From contig NC_089783.1 of NCBI RefSeq assembly GCF_040412425.1, forward strand, positions 37,764,125-37,828,124: DNA of 64,000 nt, read 5' to 3'. Below, piece by piece: positions 47,712 through 62,130 of this stretch (position 1 is the first letter of the stretch; each line of letters starts with the position of its first letter). The stretch comes from Macrobrachium rosenbergii. Its lineage: Eukaryota > Arthropoda > Malacostraca > Decapoda > Palaemonidae. Position numbers and translations under genes: made by a program. The notes under the pieces are model-generated. The model was not told the DNA's origin. It saw nothing but the letters and a program-made list of their open reading frames with translations, and ran no database searches.

Positions 47712-48178
47712 AAATCCTCAGACTGTCAAGTCGTAAGATAAAAAATTCTCAAAACTGTCGAGTCGCAAGGTAAAAAAATTCTCAAACTCTGTCGAGTCGT
47801 AAGGTACAAAAAATTCTCAAACTCTGTCGAGTCGTAAGGTAAAAAAATTCTCAAACTCTGTCGAGCCGTAAGTTACAAAAAATTCTCAAACTCTGTCGAG
47901 TCGTAAGGTAAGAAAAATCCTCAAACTCTGTCGAGTCGTAAGGTACAAAAAATTCTCAAACTGTCGAGTCGTAAGGTAAAAAATTCTGAAACTGTCGAGT
48001 CGTAAGATAAAAAAATCTCAAACTGTCGAGTCGTAAGGTAAAAAAATTCTCAAACAGTCGTGTTGTAAGGTAAAACAAAATTCACAAACTGTCGAGTCGT
48101 AAAGTAAAAGATTCTCAAACTCTCGAGTTGTTAGGTAAAAAAATTCTGAAACTGTCGAGTCGTAAAGTAAAAAGATCT
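47712..48178. repeat. GTCGAGTCGTAAGG minisatellite, block 1
   Basis: About 14 units of 29-35 bp: TCTCAAACTGTCGAGTCGTA then AGGTAAAAAAAT. Length varies by an optional CTCTG/CTG and by A-run length. Confidence 0.92.
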
Positions 48179-48495
48179 CTTTGTCATTAATCTTATCAAG
48201 ATTATGAGGCCTTTCTTCTTTATAGACAATGAGACTCTGATAATTAAAATATTACTGATTATTAATATAATTACTGACAGGCGTAATGTGACAAATATGA
48301 AAGTTTTTTTCTAAATATGGGTCTACTTCTCCCTTATTCTAAAAAGAAACTTTCAAAGGAGTTGCAAGAGAAGTCCATCTGGGTCTTGCATCAAAGTTGA
48401 TCCCTTCCACGTCACCAAAACTTAATGTTTCCTGTTTGTGCGCAATAAACATTTTGTTGACTGTAATGACGAGACTGAATTGAAGACTGCACGTC

Positions 48496-49245
<750 letters not shown>

Positions 49246-50652
49246 TTCTCAAACTCTGTCGAGTCATAAGCTAAAAAAAATATCAAACTGCCGAGCCGTT
49301 AAGCAAAAAAAAAAAAGTTCTCAAACCGTCGAGTCCAAGGTAAAAAAAATTATCAAATAGTCGAGTCGTAAAGTAAAAAAATTCTCAAACTGTCGAGTCG
49401 TAAGGTGAAAAAATTCTCAAACTGTTGAGTCGTAAAGTAAAAAAAAAATTCTCAAACCGCCGAGTCAAAGGTAAAAAATATTCTCAAACTCTTCGAGTCG
49501 TAAGGTAAAAAAATTCTCACTGTTGAGTCGTAGGGCAAAAAATTCTCAAACTCTTCGAGTCAAAAGGTAAAAAAATTCTTAAACCGTCGAGTCGTGAGGT
49601 GGAACAGTTCCTAAACTGTCAAGTCTAAGGTAAAAAAAATTCTGAAACTGTTCAGTCGTAAGGTAAAAAAAATCCCAAACTGTGAAGTCTTAGGTAAAAA
49701 AAATTCTCAGACTGTTGAGCAGTACGGTAAAAAAAAATGCTGAAATTATCGAGTCGTAAAGTCAAACAATTCCTAAACTGTCAAGTCTAAGGCAAAAAAT
49801 TCTCAAACTTTTGAGTCGTAAGGTAAAAAAATTCTCAAACTGTCGAGTCGTAAGGTACAAAAAAATTTCAAACTGTTGAGTCGTACGGTAAAAAAATTCT
49901 CAAACTCTGTCGAGTCGTAAGGTACAAAAAACTCTCTAAGTGTCGAGTCATAAGGTAAAAAAAAATTCTCAAACTCTGTGGAGTCGTAAGGTAAAAACAT
50001 TCTCAAACTGTCGGGGTCGTAAGGTAAAAAATCCTCAAACACTGTCGAGTCGTAAGGTAAAAAAATTCTCAAACTGTAGAGTAGTAAGGTAAAACAATTC
50101 TCAAACTCTGTCGAGTCGTAAGGTAAAAAAATTCTCAAACTCTGTTGAGTCGTAAGGTAAAAAAATTCTCAAACTATCAAGTCGTAAGGTAAAAAATTCT
50201 CAAACTGTCGAGCTGTAAGGTAAAAAATTCTCAACTGTCGAGTCGTAAGGTAAAAAATTTTCAAACTCTGTCGAGTCGTAAGGTAAAAAAAAATTCTCCA
50301 ACTGTCAGTCGTTATGTAAATAAAAATCTCAAACTGTCGAGTCATAAGGTAAAAAAAATGATCAAATTGTTGAGTCGTAAGTTAAAAAAAATTCTCAAAC
50401 TGTCGAGTCGTAAGGTAAAAAAAAAATCTCAAACTGTCGAGCCGTGAAGTAAACAAAATTCTCCAACTGTCGAGTCGTAAGGTAAAAAATTCTTAAACTA
50501 TCGAGTCGTAAGGTAAAAAAAATTCTTAAACTGTCGAACGTAAGGTAAAAAAAATTCTCAAAATGTCGAACGTAAGGTAAAAAAAAATTCTCAAACTCTG
50601 TCGAGTAGTAAGGTAAAAAATTCTCAAACTCTGTCGAGTCGTAAGTTTACAA
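49246..50652. repeat. GTCGAGTCGTAAGG minisatellite, block 2
   Basis: About 42 units of the same 29-35-bp family as block 1. The minus frame at 49803-50138 (repeating LPYDSTEFENF) is a translation of the repeat. Confidence 0.93.
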
Positions 50653-50931
50653 AAAGGAGATGAAACATTTGCTATTGTGGATTCCGCCATGCTCCATCAT
50701 TCTATATTTTTACAAAGAGGTCCCTTCGGCATGACAAATGGGAATGTGAGAACAAAAAGGGAAAATAGAAGACAAATGTTCTTACCCAAGAGGAGAACCA
50801 GGATACGAGTTAGAAGAGCATATAGTAGGTGTCTAGAGCGGAAATACGAAGAATAGTTTCAGGAAGAGAGATGAAGGTCAAAAGGACGGGGAGTTTCTGA
50901 GATGTGTTACGGAATCCAGGAGTGAAAAATG

Positions 50932-50935
<4 letters not shown>

Positions 50936-50991
<56 letters not shown>
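50936..50991. repeat. (GA)n microsatellite
   Basis: Pure GA tract. Confidence 0.95.
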
Positions 50992-50993
<2 letters not shown>

Positions 50994-52585
50994 TTTTTAC
51001 TGAGACGTGCAAAACCAAAACGACAAGGAATATGTTGTATAATTGTGCAAATGGAATACTTCGAGGAGGAGCTGCAGTATTAGATATTATCTAATAAAGG
51101 CATAAAACTGTAACTGGTATTCGACGTAAGACTTGCTCGAAAGATCGTCGAGCAGGTTCGATCCGGAAAACACTTTCTAAAAACTCATTGAACTTTCATC
51201 ACAGCTCGTATACGGCTCCAGTCACTGAAAGACTTGCATCTTAATGACAACTTTCATTTTTTTAAATTTATAAGTGAAAAAAATATATACCACTGAACTC
51301 CGGTTCGTGTCGGTTAAGAGCAAGGAAAGTTTTCATTGGGGAAAGTCGAGAAAGGCTGAGAACAAGAAAGCCTCTGTTTAATAGATAACTAAGTAGGTAG
51401 ACATTTAAATATATTAACAAGAATGATAAAAAAATAAAAAAAAATGACAAAAAATTCTAAGTAGAACTTGCAACTGACGTTTACTGACAGACTGTATACA
51501 TTTTTATCTATTTTTATTAAGAAGACTGCGATTATCAATCTAGCTTTTTTAAAGAAGACTGACATTCTGTATTTTACCTCTTCTGCTCCTAGTCATAATT
51601 ATCAATAGAAAATAAAACAATTATTAACAATACCATACCCAATGCAACGGCAGATTACAGAAACCAGTCCGTCTATTGCCCAGTAACATTTATTCCCCTT
51701 TCGTGCTTCAAACCATGACAGGGGCAGATGCGCATCCAAGAGTGTTTCATTGATATTCTCAGTCCCTTCAAGGCACGGACCATTAGGCACATACTAACGC
51801 TTCTCCGATGACTCACTCTTGCACCCTTTCACGCCCTACAACTGACTGCCTTTTAGACACAGCAAAGTCTATTCGCTCCTTAGTTCAACATTCTTCACTC
51901 CGCCGCACTTGCTTAGCTTTTGTGCTTCCAGATCGTGAGAATTTTTCTTATCGTTTCTATGGCGTTTCAATAAGTACCATAACACCTGCTTTTTTCCTTC
52001 TTCCTTCTTTACCCACACCTAAATCATTTTCCCAGCCTAACGATGAAATAATTATTCGATAACCTAATAAAATAATCTGAAGTTATCAGGAAAAATACAG
52101 ATCTCATAAATTTCCCTTAAATCTATTTCCTCACGTCAAAAAATACAGCAGGTTGTATTCTGCCAAAGATCTCTCTTTACGCTGACCTTCCAGTAACTAA
52201 TGCATGAGACAAGAACATCTCAGGAAATCTGAACCAGAATAGGAATACTGGCTGCCAATTCCCTCGATTCCCCTTGTTTTACAACGTTCCAGACTTCCAG
52301 GCCGGTTATGACATCTCCTGATAGAGGGGAGTATCCAGCGGGTTGATTAAACACTTCCAGAATTTCCAGAAAATGAAACCTTCCAGTTTAATTTGCTCCC
52401 GTCCACAATTTGTTGAGTTATTTTCAGTGTATAAGGTAGTCCTCGTCTCTCTCTCTCTCTCTTTCTCCTGGTGTTTTACTTGTTTTTTTTTTTGGCAAGC
52501 ACGGCTATGAACTTTCGAGTTTTATATTTGAATGTGCAGTCTGGGAATAAGTTTAGTCTTGATACAACGAAACCATACACACAAT
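50992..52585. other. Intergenic, nothing recognised
   Basis: The 84-codon + frame at 51808 and the 62-codon minus frame at 51602 have no recognisable domain. Confidence 0.45.
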
Positions 52586-52597
52586 TATATATATACA

Positions 52598-52684
<87 letters not shown>

Positions 52685-52699
52685 CATATATGTATGTAC

Positions 52700-52774
<75 letters not shown>
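52586..52774. repeat. (TA)n microsatellite, interrupted
   Basis: Two TA blocks flanking TACATGTACATATATGTATG, which is itself nearly palindromic. Confidence 0.93.
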
Positions 52775-52775
<1 letters not shown>

Positions 52776-53049
52776 TGTTATACTGTATGTGTGTGTACAG
52801 GAAGTCCCGTTTCCCTGTGTGTCTCCCGCATAAAATCCTTCATAGTCAATGACACCAGACACGCCTACAGAAAAGCGCCGTCAGCAGCACGTCAACCCTC
52901 CACGACGTGTACAGCACAAAGCATATCTATATTACACGTATTTTATGATTTTCGCGATCAAAATTAAAGCTCTGCTCTTCATCAGTCTAGAAATGCCAGT
53001 GCCTCCGCCTCTTCCTTCTCCAGAGACTTTCGAATTGTACATCCTTCTC

Positions 53050-53339
53050 CCCCGTAGAGGGTTAGCGCCGCCATTACTTAAGGGTCTTTGCGGCGTCCCT
53101 TCGGCCCCTAGCGGCAACCCGTTTCATTCCCTTTACTGTACCTTCGCTCATATTCTCTTTCTTCCATCTGTCTTTCCGCCCTCTCCTAATAATTGATTCA
53201 TAGTGCAACTACGAGGTTTTCCTCCTGTTACACCTTTCAAACCCTCTTACTGTCAACTTCCCTTTCAGCGCTGAATTACCTCATATGTCCCAGAGCTTGG
53301 CCTTTGCCCTAAATTCTACATTCTATTCTATTTTGTATG
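53050..53339 (+). mobile_element. SINE-like retroposon, copy e (internal deletion)
   Basis: Lacks the 5' GTGCAC hairpin segment. It retains GTCCCTTCGGCCCCTAGC, TTGATTCATAGTGCAACT and CAGCGCTGAATTACC, and has an ATTCTACATTCTATTCTATT tail. Ten-base direct repeats CATCCTTCTC (53040-53049) and CATCCTCCTC (53340-53349) differ at one base. Confidence 0.8.
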
Positions 53340-53721
53340 CATCCTCCTCACATAACTATCCTTTTCTATCTTCAAGACAGGCTACCTTAAAGCAACCTGG
53401 GCCATCTTTCCTCTCATTCTACAACCATCATAGCAGCTGCCAACTGACTCTCCCAGTTCTGTATAAACCGCAGTAGTCTATGGTCTTTGATATAATTATG
53501 TCCATTTTATATCACCCTTGACCTTAAAAACTCTTCGGTCTGAACGTCTACTCTTGGAAAAATCTGCGTGTTGCAGCAGTCTCTGAAACTCCATTGCACA
53601 CCATGTATTTATTGCGATAATCTGCCAACATTATTACCATTCATCATTCCATATGCTTCACCTTTCTGCCGTAGATAAAATAACATCTGTGTCAGTCATT
53701 CCTCACTCCATGCATGTATAC

Positions 53722-53800
53722 AGAGGAAGAGGAGGAGGAGGAGGAATGTAAAATTTGGGCCAAAGACCAAGCGCTGGGACCTACGAGGTCATTCAGCGCT
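53722..53800 (-). mobile_element. SINE-like retroposon, copy f (79-bp 3' stub)
   Basis: Only the last 50 bp of the SINE (GGGCCAAAGACCAAGCGCTG then GGACCTACGAGG) plus an (AGG)n tail. It is flanked by a perfect 13-bp duplication CATGCATGTATAC at 53709-53721 and 53801-53813. Confidence 0.9.
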
Positions 53801-53813
53801 CATGCATGTATAC

Positions 53814-54447
53814 GAGACAGCACCAAGGGTTCTATTTGACGCAAAACTAGTAATTCCCATTTGCGTACTCTGAAAATACCTAACTTTTCTCACGAGAACT
53901 TACTTGCATCCGCTGTATACGCAACTGTTCCGCAGCATTTGCCTGACCGCAAAGTTTTCTAGGTTCACTCTCACTATAGACATAGTTGTTCAATGATCTT
54001 TAAAACCTTAAAAAAAAATAGCTCCAGAATGACTCATTTAACCGACGTTTCTTTGTTTAAACTTAAACTTATCTTACTTTTTAAAGGAATGCCGTTTGTA
54101 AAAAACTGTCGAAAACCTTATACACCCACTCTCCGTATCCCCTTTAGTCCTTGAGGAAAATGACAATTGCCCTATCATTCCTTGGACAAGGTAAGTTCCT
54201 GTCAATTACACTTACCTAACGCGATCCACGTATCCAGATAATTGCTATTTCACCACCACTAAGTAGCATTTTATCAGCAGAAACCGCAACGCTCGGCGCC
54301 TTCCACTGGTCAGGTAATCGCTGTCTTCCTTTGATCTCTGATAAACTCACGACGAATCTCCGCTTTGCGCCTCGGTAATTCAGATTCTTCGTTTAGGAAC
54401 AAGGCTTGGCAATTCATCCCCAAAATGCTCCTATCCCCCCAAAAATA
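53814..54447. other. Intergenic, nothing recognised
   Basis: No repeat or coding signal. Confidence 0.45.
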
Positions 54448-54588
54448 TATATATGTATATATGTATATATATTATATATATATATATATATATATTTTTA
54501 ATATATATTATAGATATTCATATGTATGCATATATATATATGTATATATATACATATATATATCTGACATATATATATATATCTGCAT

Positions 54589-54685
<97 letters not shown>

Positions 54686-54776
54686 ACACACATATATATA
54701 TATATATGTATCTGTATACATATACTGCATTTATGCGTATATATACGTGTATGTATACATACATGTATATGTGTTG
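54448..54776. repeat. (TA)n-rich block
   Basis: Imperfect TA repeats with GTAT and CATAT interruptions, ending next to the MULE left end. Ile-Tyr frames are artefacts. Confidence 0.92.
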
Positions 54777-54791
54777 GGTAAGGCACCATTA

Positions 54792-56540
54792 ACCGCCGCC
54801 ATTACAGCGCTGACGATTCAGCGCGGCCGTTCCAAGCGACAGAAATTTCAGCGCCAGAAAATGTTTTTATTGCAAAAAATCTGCCAACAGTACATACAGT
54901 ACAATGATACAATAAAAAAGATTTACTTATATTTACCATAAAAAAAATCCAGGGACAGTACATTTAAAAAAGAATTATTTATTGAAAAAAAACCATTTAG
55001 TTTGTCAAATTGTGTCCTACTGAACGAAGGTGCTCAATTTCGTTCCTGCTGCCATATTCGGAAACAATTGTTAATATCCTCTCATCAGCTTTTCTGTCTC
55101 TAAGTAGCTTTCATTGTGGTTCATTGCCAGCTGAAAGTTTCTCGAAGTACTCGTTTCTTCCCTTTTGAACAAGCTGAAAGACATCGATGAATTTCCATAT
55201 GGTTGGGTGTAACATTCCCAGTTCACTTTTTAATCTCCCGTTGGAAGCCTCAGTATAGTTATTTGTTCTATCGTCTCCATCAGAAATAAAGAACTTCGTC
55301 TGCCTGCTCCACGCCGATTTGGACGGCCAATACAAAACCGGAATTAACTCCTCCGGTAAACTACCTGTCAAAGAATCCACATGACTGCCAAGATCGTTAA
55401 CTGACGCAAAACTTGGAGCAGTTATCGTTTTCGCATGCAGTGCAAAGTCGGAAGTGCTGTTATATAAATGCACGAGACAAAAACCATTCATCTGCTTTAG
55501 TAGACTGTGAGACACATGAAAAAGGCAGCCTCTGACTTCTGCGCTGGGAAGGAGTCTTTCATAGCGGTAAAAGTTGAGCGTTCAAAATCACAATTGATAA
55601 CCATCTCAAATCATCCTCATATAGGTTGCATACTATATATTTTGCAAAAGCGCGTACAATACAGGGGGAACTCCGTTAGTTTTCCTAACCACGATGATAT
55701 ATCACTTGACAAAATAGCTGCGGTGCTACCGCAAACGTTCCGTCAGCACACCACATCTTGAAGTTGCTACGTGCTCTAACCAACTCTCTCTCTCTCAGAC
55801 ATAACAATCCGTTCGTTGTTCGTCCCGCTAATCATCACAAAGAAATTTTCCTCGGTTTCTGGGGAGGGTTTTATATACACATCGTGTGTTCATGAGGTAA
55901 CTGAAGCTCTTGGATGGATCTTGGATTTTCAGGGCCCTGATTAACTTCGTCTCTTTTTCGACGAATAATTTTTCGCATTGCTTGGTAACTGTGCCATACC
56001 TGCCACGGACATTTTCTCACTGCACTTTGGAAGCTCACAAATCTTTTCAGCCCGGTCTGTGGCATCAGCAATGACCTTTTCCACTTCGAGGGCGACTGCT
56101 TTTGGCGGATTAGTACGTTCGTTGATCTTTTTGATCATCCCTCTTTCTAACGTGCGAATACGTGCCTTGCACCCACCGTCTTCATGGGATCGCGAAACTT
56201 AACTTACTCTTGTGTTTTGCTTGATTTGTCGAAGAGATAAATATAGCCGTCATGACAGAACTTCTCTCTGCCTCGCTTACTTTTTACTGATTCAGCCATG
56301 TGTTTAAAGAAATAGAACTTTCGTATGGTAGTACTACAACTCCAGAATCAAAACAGACAGTCCTAAAAACGACGAAACAACCAAATAACTTAGTAAGCGT
56401 AAACGCCTGTTTATAAAGTAATCATCACACTTAATGATTTCTAATGAAGCAGTTGGCGGAGCTGAAACGTCCGTCGCTGAATTCTTTGGCTGAAACTTCC
56501 TGGCGCTGAATCGTCGGCGCTGTAATGGCGGCGCTGAACT
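54792..56540 (-). mobile_element. MULE (Mutator-like) DNA transposon, nearly full length
   Basis: Terminal inverted repeats begin GCCGCCATTACAGCGC at the left and end GCGCTGTAATGGCGGCGC at the right, about 29 of 30 positions identical, then diverging. The right terminus contains about six units of 14-15 bp around GGCGCTGAA. A broken transposase lies inside (54997-56299). Both sides are (TA)n microsatellites, and no clear target duplication was seen. Confidence 0.75.
54997..56299 (-). pseudogene. MULE transposase with FLYWCH-type N-terminus (broken)
   Basis: From ATG 56299 the frame gives GREKFCHDGYIYLFD, then an in-frame TAA and a frameshift, then GGCKARIRTLERGMIKKINE, which is a FLYWCH-like zinc finger. 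Next come IRRKRDEVN and PRSIQELQLP linker motifs. The DDE core is recognisable across several frames: WCADGTFAVAPQLF (first D), CDFERSTFTAMKDSFP (second D) and DRTNNYTEASNGRLKSELG (E). The terminal helical region WKFIDVFQLVQKGR and, after a TGA, ADERILTIVS...LRSVGHNLTN complete the family's usual C-terminus. A minus-strand AATAAA follows at 54978-54983. At least three frameshifts and several stops make it non-functional. The longest intact piece is 55111-55515. Family assignment is from remembered MULE architecture. Confidence 0.8.
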
Positions 56541-56546
56541 GACCCA

Positions 56547-56550
<4 letters not shown>

Positions 56551-56638
<88 letters not shown>
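56551..56638. repeat. (TA)n microsatellite
   Basis: Pure TA tract adjoining the right end of the MULE. Confidence 0.95.
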
Positions 56639-56641
<3 letters not shown>

Positions 56642-56899
56642 CCACAAGACATCATCATAGACAGGAGTTAATGAAGCAAAAATCAAAAGAAAATGCCTTA
56701 AATTCCATTTTTCCTGGGTCAACGGCCATCTGCATACCAACAGAGACTTACTGCCACACCTACATATGCTTTGTATATATAGCCTACTCTTGTATTATAT
56801 CATCTGTCTATATTTTACCAGTGAACAAGGGCACAACAGGAAGTGCTCAAGAAATATATGGTTGCAACGTTCAAACAGTGCTTTATGGGCCTTTTTATC

Positions 56900-57085
<186 letters not shown>

Positions 57086-57086
57086 T

Positions 57087-57306
57087 AGCTATAGGAGCGT
57101 TGGAAAATTGTGTGGCTTATTATTCAGATTTTCTTAACCTTTGGCTTAAGACAAAGCCTTCAATTAAGCGACTGAAACCTATTACCAAGTACAAATGTAC
57201 CTGGTAACAGATTTCAGTTTCTTAACTCAGCCTTTGTCTTAAGACGAAAAGTTTAGAAAAAATCTGAACATTAAGCCACGCAATTTTCCAACGCTCTGAT
57301 AGGTAC
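57087..57306. mobile_element. Foldback element
   Basis: Arms of about 105 nt: GCGTTGGAAAATTGTGTGGC on the left, GCCACGCAATTTTCCAACGC on the right. Both contain TTAAGACAAAG/CTTTGTCTTAA and meet at ACAAATGTACC. It follows a (TA)n(TG)n tract and is followed by TATATACAG...GTGTGTGTG. Confidence 0.82.
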
Positions 57307-57862
57307 AAAATATATACAGTATACATATACATATAGTGTGTGTGTTTGTGTGTATGTTGCCACAGCAACATAAGAGGAACAGTGCATCTTGAATGTCTTT
57401 GCTTTCTACAAAAGTAATCCAAAGGAAAAAAAATATAGCTTTTCTTATTTTCTAACGATAAAAATAAAAGAAAATAAGAAAATAAAATCTCCATGACTTA
57501 ACAAATGCTCCCTAAACACATATGACCTTTAACTTGAAGGTGGCATTTGTTTCAGGTAAAGAATTGGAAACGTAGGTAAATAAAAGATCTGCTGTTTGCC
57601 TAAGCTTTCAGACACGCCTGTTCAACTATTGTTAAGTCAGAAATGACCTTGACTCACTGCGTGGATTTTTTCTTTTTATTGGGCGTAGCTCTTGTTTGAT
57701 TCTCTCTTTATTTGATCTGTCTAGAAGAACTTGACTGGATGACTGGACTTGCAAGTCGCTCGTTAATGTTTACTTCACGATGACGTGTAAAAAGCGTTGT
57801 CAAAAAAAAAAAAAACCACATCGTGGGCAATGAAAATGACCTATTTACAATACTCCAATTCT
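57307..57862. other. Intergenic, nothing recognised
   Basis: No coding or repeat signal except the short TG-rich stretch at 57336-57355. Confidence 0.45.
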
Positions 57863-58114
<252 letters not shown>

Positions 58115-58428
58115 TGTATATGTATATACATACATACTTACAATCAAGTGGTTAGGCATTTATAAAGGATTAAAGTATCATACACATTTAGACTGAAGAC
58201 TATATTAGAAACAAAGAGATGGCAAATTACTAAACGTGCAACTAATTTCTCTTTCATACATTCCTTTCCAAGAGAGATTAATTGTTTTAATTTTATTTTC
58301 TTATTTTTAAGTAAGAAAGTGATGAAATGAGCAAACAGATTCCTCCATCGAAAAAGTTTTGGAACGACAAAGTAAAATTTTCAGCAAAATAAAGCGAATC
58401 AAGAATTAAGAAGAGATTTTGTTGTTAA

Positions 58429-58811
58429 ACAAGTAAAAAATGAGTCGAAGTTTCTTCGTCGCAATCGAGTTTTCTGTACAGCCGCTACTCCGTATAATCA
58501 GTGCCACCGAAAATAGATCTATCTTTCGGTGATCTCGGTATAATGCTGTATGAGCCGAGGCCCTCGAAACTTTAACCATGGCCCGGTGGTGGCCTATCCT
58601 ATATCGTTGCCGGAAGCACGATTATGGCTAACTTTAACCTTAAATAAAATAAAAACTACTGAGGCTAGATGGCTGCAATTTGGAATGTTTGATGATTGGA
58701 GGGTTGATGATCAACATACTAATTTGCAGCCCCTAACCTCTGTAGTTTTTATGATCTGAGGGCGGACAGGAAAAAAGTGCGGACGGACAGACAAAGCCGG
58801 CACAGAAAACT
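58429..58811. mobile_element. Foldback MITE, family 1, copy 3
   Basis: Starts AGTTTTCTGTACAGCCGC at 58468 with shared upstream sequence from about 58429. It lacks the last 17 bp before CAGAAAACT. Inner hairpins are as in the other copies. Confidence 0.85.
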
Positions 58812-58856
58812 AAAATTACAAGTTCATTTGGAGAATTTGTAAAAGACAACGCATGA

Positions 58857-58881
58857 TATGTATGTATGTATGTATGTATGT
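58857..58881. repeat. (TATG)n microsatellite
   Basis: Six tetranucleotide units. Confidence 0.9.
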
Positions 58882-59177
58882 TCACAGCAACAAACAAAGT
58901 CTCTAAAATGTTGCTAATGTTCGTATATCCTTTATCTATTGTTTTAGAATATCGATAATGCTTACGCGCAAATTTACCTTCGTAACTTCCAATGGGGCTG
59001 ATTTTCCTATTCCTAATCCTGCAAAACTCAATGTTTACTGAAACTGACGAGATTATTTTGTGTTACAGGAATCTCAGTTTGACATGTATGCAGACATGAC
59101 GGTAGTAACGTGTATTCCGTAACGTCAGTTACTGAAGGATTTTTAGAGATCGTAAAACTTGAAGCCATAACTATAAG

Positions 59178-59800
59178 ACCAAGGCCAACAGAGACAAGGT
59201 CTGCCCACTTTCCCCAAATCCCCCATGACGGCGGAGCTTTGTCTATCTCCTTATTGCGTCAGCAGGTGAATTGCAGTAATGAACAGGTACCTCTAAGATA
59301 CGTCATCGCCTACGTAGTTACCCCAGGTGGGATGCGACTCCTCCCAATTGGTACGTCTGCTCACTTCCCCCAAACCCCCCATGTAGGTGGAGCTTTGCCT
59401 ACCTCCTTAATGCGTCAGCAGATGAATTGCCGTAATGAGCAGGTACCTCTAACATACATCATCGCCTACATAGTTACCCCAGGTAGGAGGCGACTCCTCC
59501 CAATTGGTAGGCCTGCTCACTTCCCCTAAATCCCCCATGTAGGTGGAGCTTTGTCTACCTCCTTAATGCCTCAGCAGATGAACATGCATCATCGCCTAAT
59601 GTTACCAGGTAGGAGAGACTCTAACATAGGCCTGTCATAAATCCCCATGTAGGTGGAGCTTTGTCTACCTCCTTAATGCCTCAGCAGATGAATTGCCGTA
59701 ATGAGCAGGTACCTCTAACATACGTCATCGCCTATGTAGTTACCCCAGGTGGGAGGCGAGTCCACCCAATTGGGTAGACCTTGCCTCTCTTGACCTTGGT
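59178..59800. mobile_element. TIR MITE, family 2, with internal tandem amplification
   Basis: Ends ACCAAGGCCAACAGAGACAA (59178) and TTGCCTCTCTTGACCTTGGT (to 59800) are inverted repeats over about 25 bp, flanked by TAAG (59174-59177 and 59801-59804). The interior has four units starting CTGCYCACTT near 59201, 59357, 59513 and 59632. The first two are exactly 156 bp and the third is shortened to 119 bp. A single-unit copy lies at 8202-8428. Confidence 0.82.
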
Positions 59801-59973
59801 TAAGACCAAACGAAATTCCGACTAATGTTTCTAATTACATTACGTAAGGATGCGTCGTAGTTCCACTACAATGTTTTGAATTCCCAACAATGTCCTGTAA
59901 CTCCTCGTCGCCTGACGATTAAACTCCTTAATTATTTTTTCCCAAAAAGTGGAAAACTATAAGATTTCATATC

Positions 59974-60275
59974 TGAATATAGATTTTGGGCCAAAGGCCA
60001 AGCAGTGGGACCTATGAGGTCATTCAGAGCTGAAACGGAAATTGACAGTAAAAGGTTTGAAAGGTGAAACAGGAGGAAAACCTGGCAGTTGCACTATGAA
60101 TCAATTGTTAGGAGAGGGTGGAAAGTAAGATGGAAGAAAGAGACTATGAAAGGAGGTACAGTAAAAGGAACGAAAGGGGTTGCAGCTAGGGTCCGAAGGC
60201 AGGCTGCAAAGAACCTTAGGTAATGCTTACAGTGCACCACATGAGGTGCACTGACGGCAGTACCCCTTACGGGCA
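59974..60275 (-). mobile_element. SINE-like retroposon, copy g (full length)
   Basis: GGGCCAAAGGCCAAGCAGTG, TCATTCAGAGCTGAAACGG, GCAGTTGCACTATGAATCAA, AGGGTCCGAAGGCAGG and AGTGCACCACATGAGGTGCA. Possible 10-bp duplication ATTTCATATC (59964-59973) and ATTTCTTATC (60276-60285). Confidence 0.82.
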
Positions 60276-60285
60276 ATTTCTTATC

Positions 60286-60711
<426 letters not shown>

Positions 60712-60721
60712 TGTATGTATG

Positions 60722-61020
<299 letters not shown>

Positions 61021-61482
61021 ACCTTGATTTTGGTAGTACCTTTTCAGGCGAAGCGATCATTACTTGATGAAACAATGCAAGAAATCTTAGCGGAGTAGAA
61101 GAGCCAAATTTTGAGATGGGTGCACTGGTTACTCGAGTCTAAAAGGCCACTTTTACAGTTTCATCAAACTCTGTCCACTTGTGTGGTACTTAATATTTCC
61201 GACTAACACGCCTAAATGTTCTCAAATAAAAAAGTGAAAGCAAAATCCACTTCCACTTCTATTGGCAAAAGCAAAGACTAGTTTGTCTTTAGGTTAGGGT
61301 GTGGGACAACGAGGGAAAATTTTGCTATGAGGACTGTGATATTTCCAGATCGTGACTAAGAAATGGATTGGTGTTAAATGTTTTTTGAAAGGGCTTTGAA
61401 AAGGGCGCAGAGGGGAAAGATTGCTGAAATAAAAATTATTGGTTGTGGGATAGCAAATACAGCATATTGATATTTCGCATGG

Positions 61483-61564
61483 TGGGAGACTGTCCACCAT
61501 ACACAAAGTATGAAGGACGATATGAGGAATTTTGCACATTAAACATCTATAACACAGGGCTAAG

Positions 61565-61627
<63 letters not shown>

Positions 61628-61713
61628 ATCAGTCCAGCCATTAGCATGTATTTAATACCTACCATACCCATGAACAACATAAGGATTCAAGTGGAAGAAG
61701 GGACTACGATAAC

Positions 61714-61767
<54 letters not shown>

Positions 61768-61832
61768 ATTCCAGCTGGAACACCATACACACAGGAACAA
61801 CGATAAGGATTCAAGTGGAAGAAGGACTAGAT

Positions 61833-61888
<56 letters not shown>

Positions 61889-61984
61889 CAGTCCAGCCAT
61901 TAGCATGTATTTAATACCCACCATACACACAGTATGAACAACGGTATAAGGATTCAAGTGGAAGAAGGGACTACGATAACAGAG

Positions 61985-62026
<42 letters not shown>

Positions 62027-62082
62027 AGACACCATACACACAGTATGAACAACGATAATTCAAGTGGAAGAAGGGACTAGAA

Positions 62083-62130
<48 letters not shown>

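Noticed and set aside
49803..50138. Minus-strand 111-codon ORF rich in LPYDSTEF
   Set aside because: Translation of the GTCGAGTCGTAAGG minisatellite.
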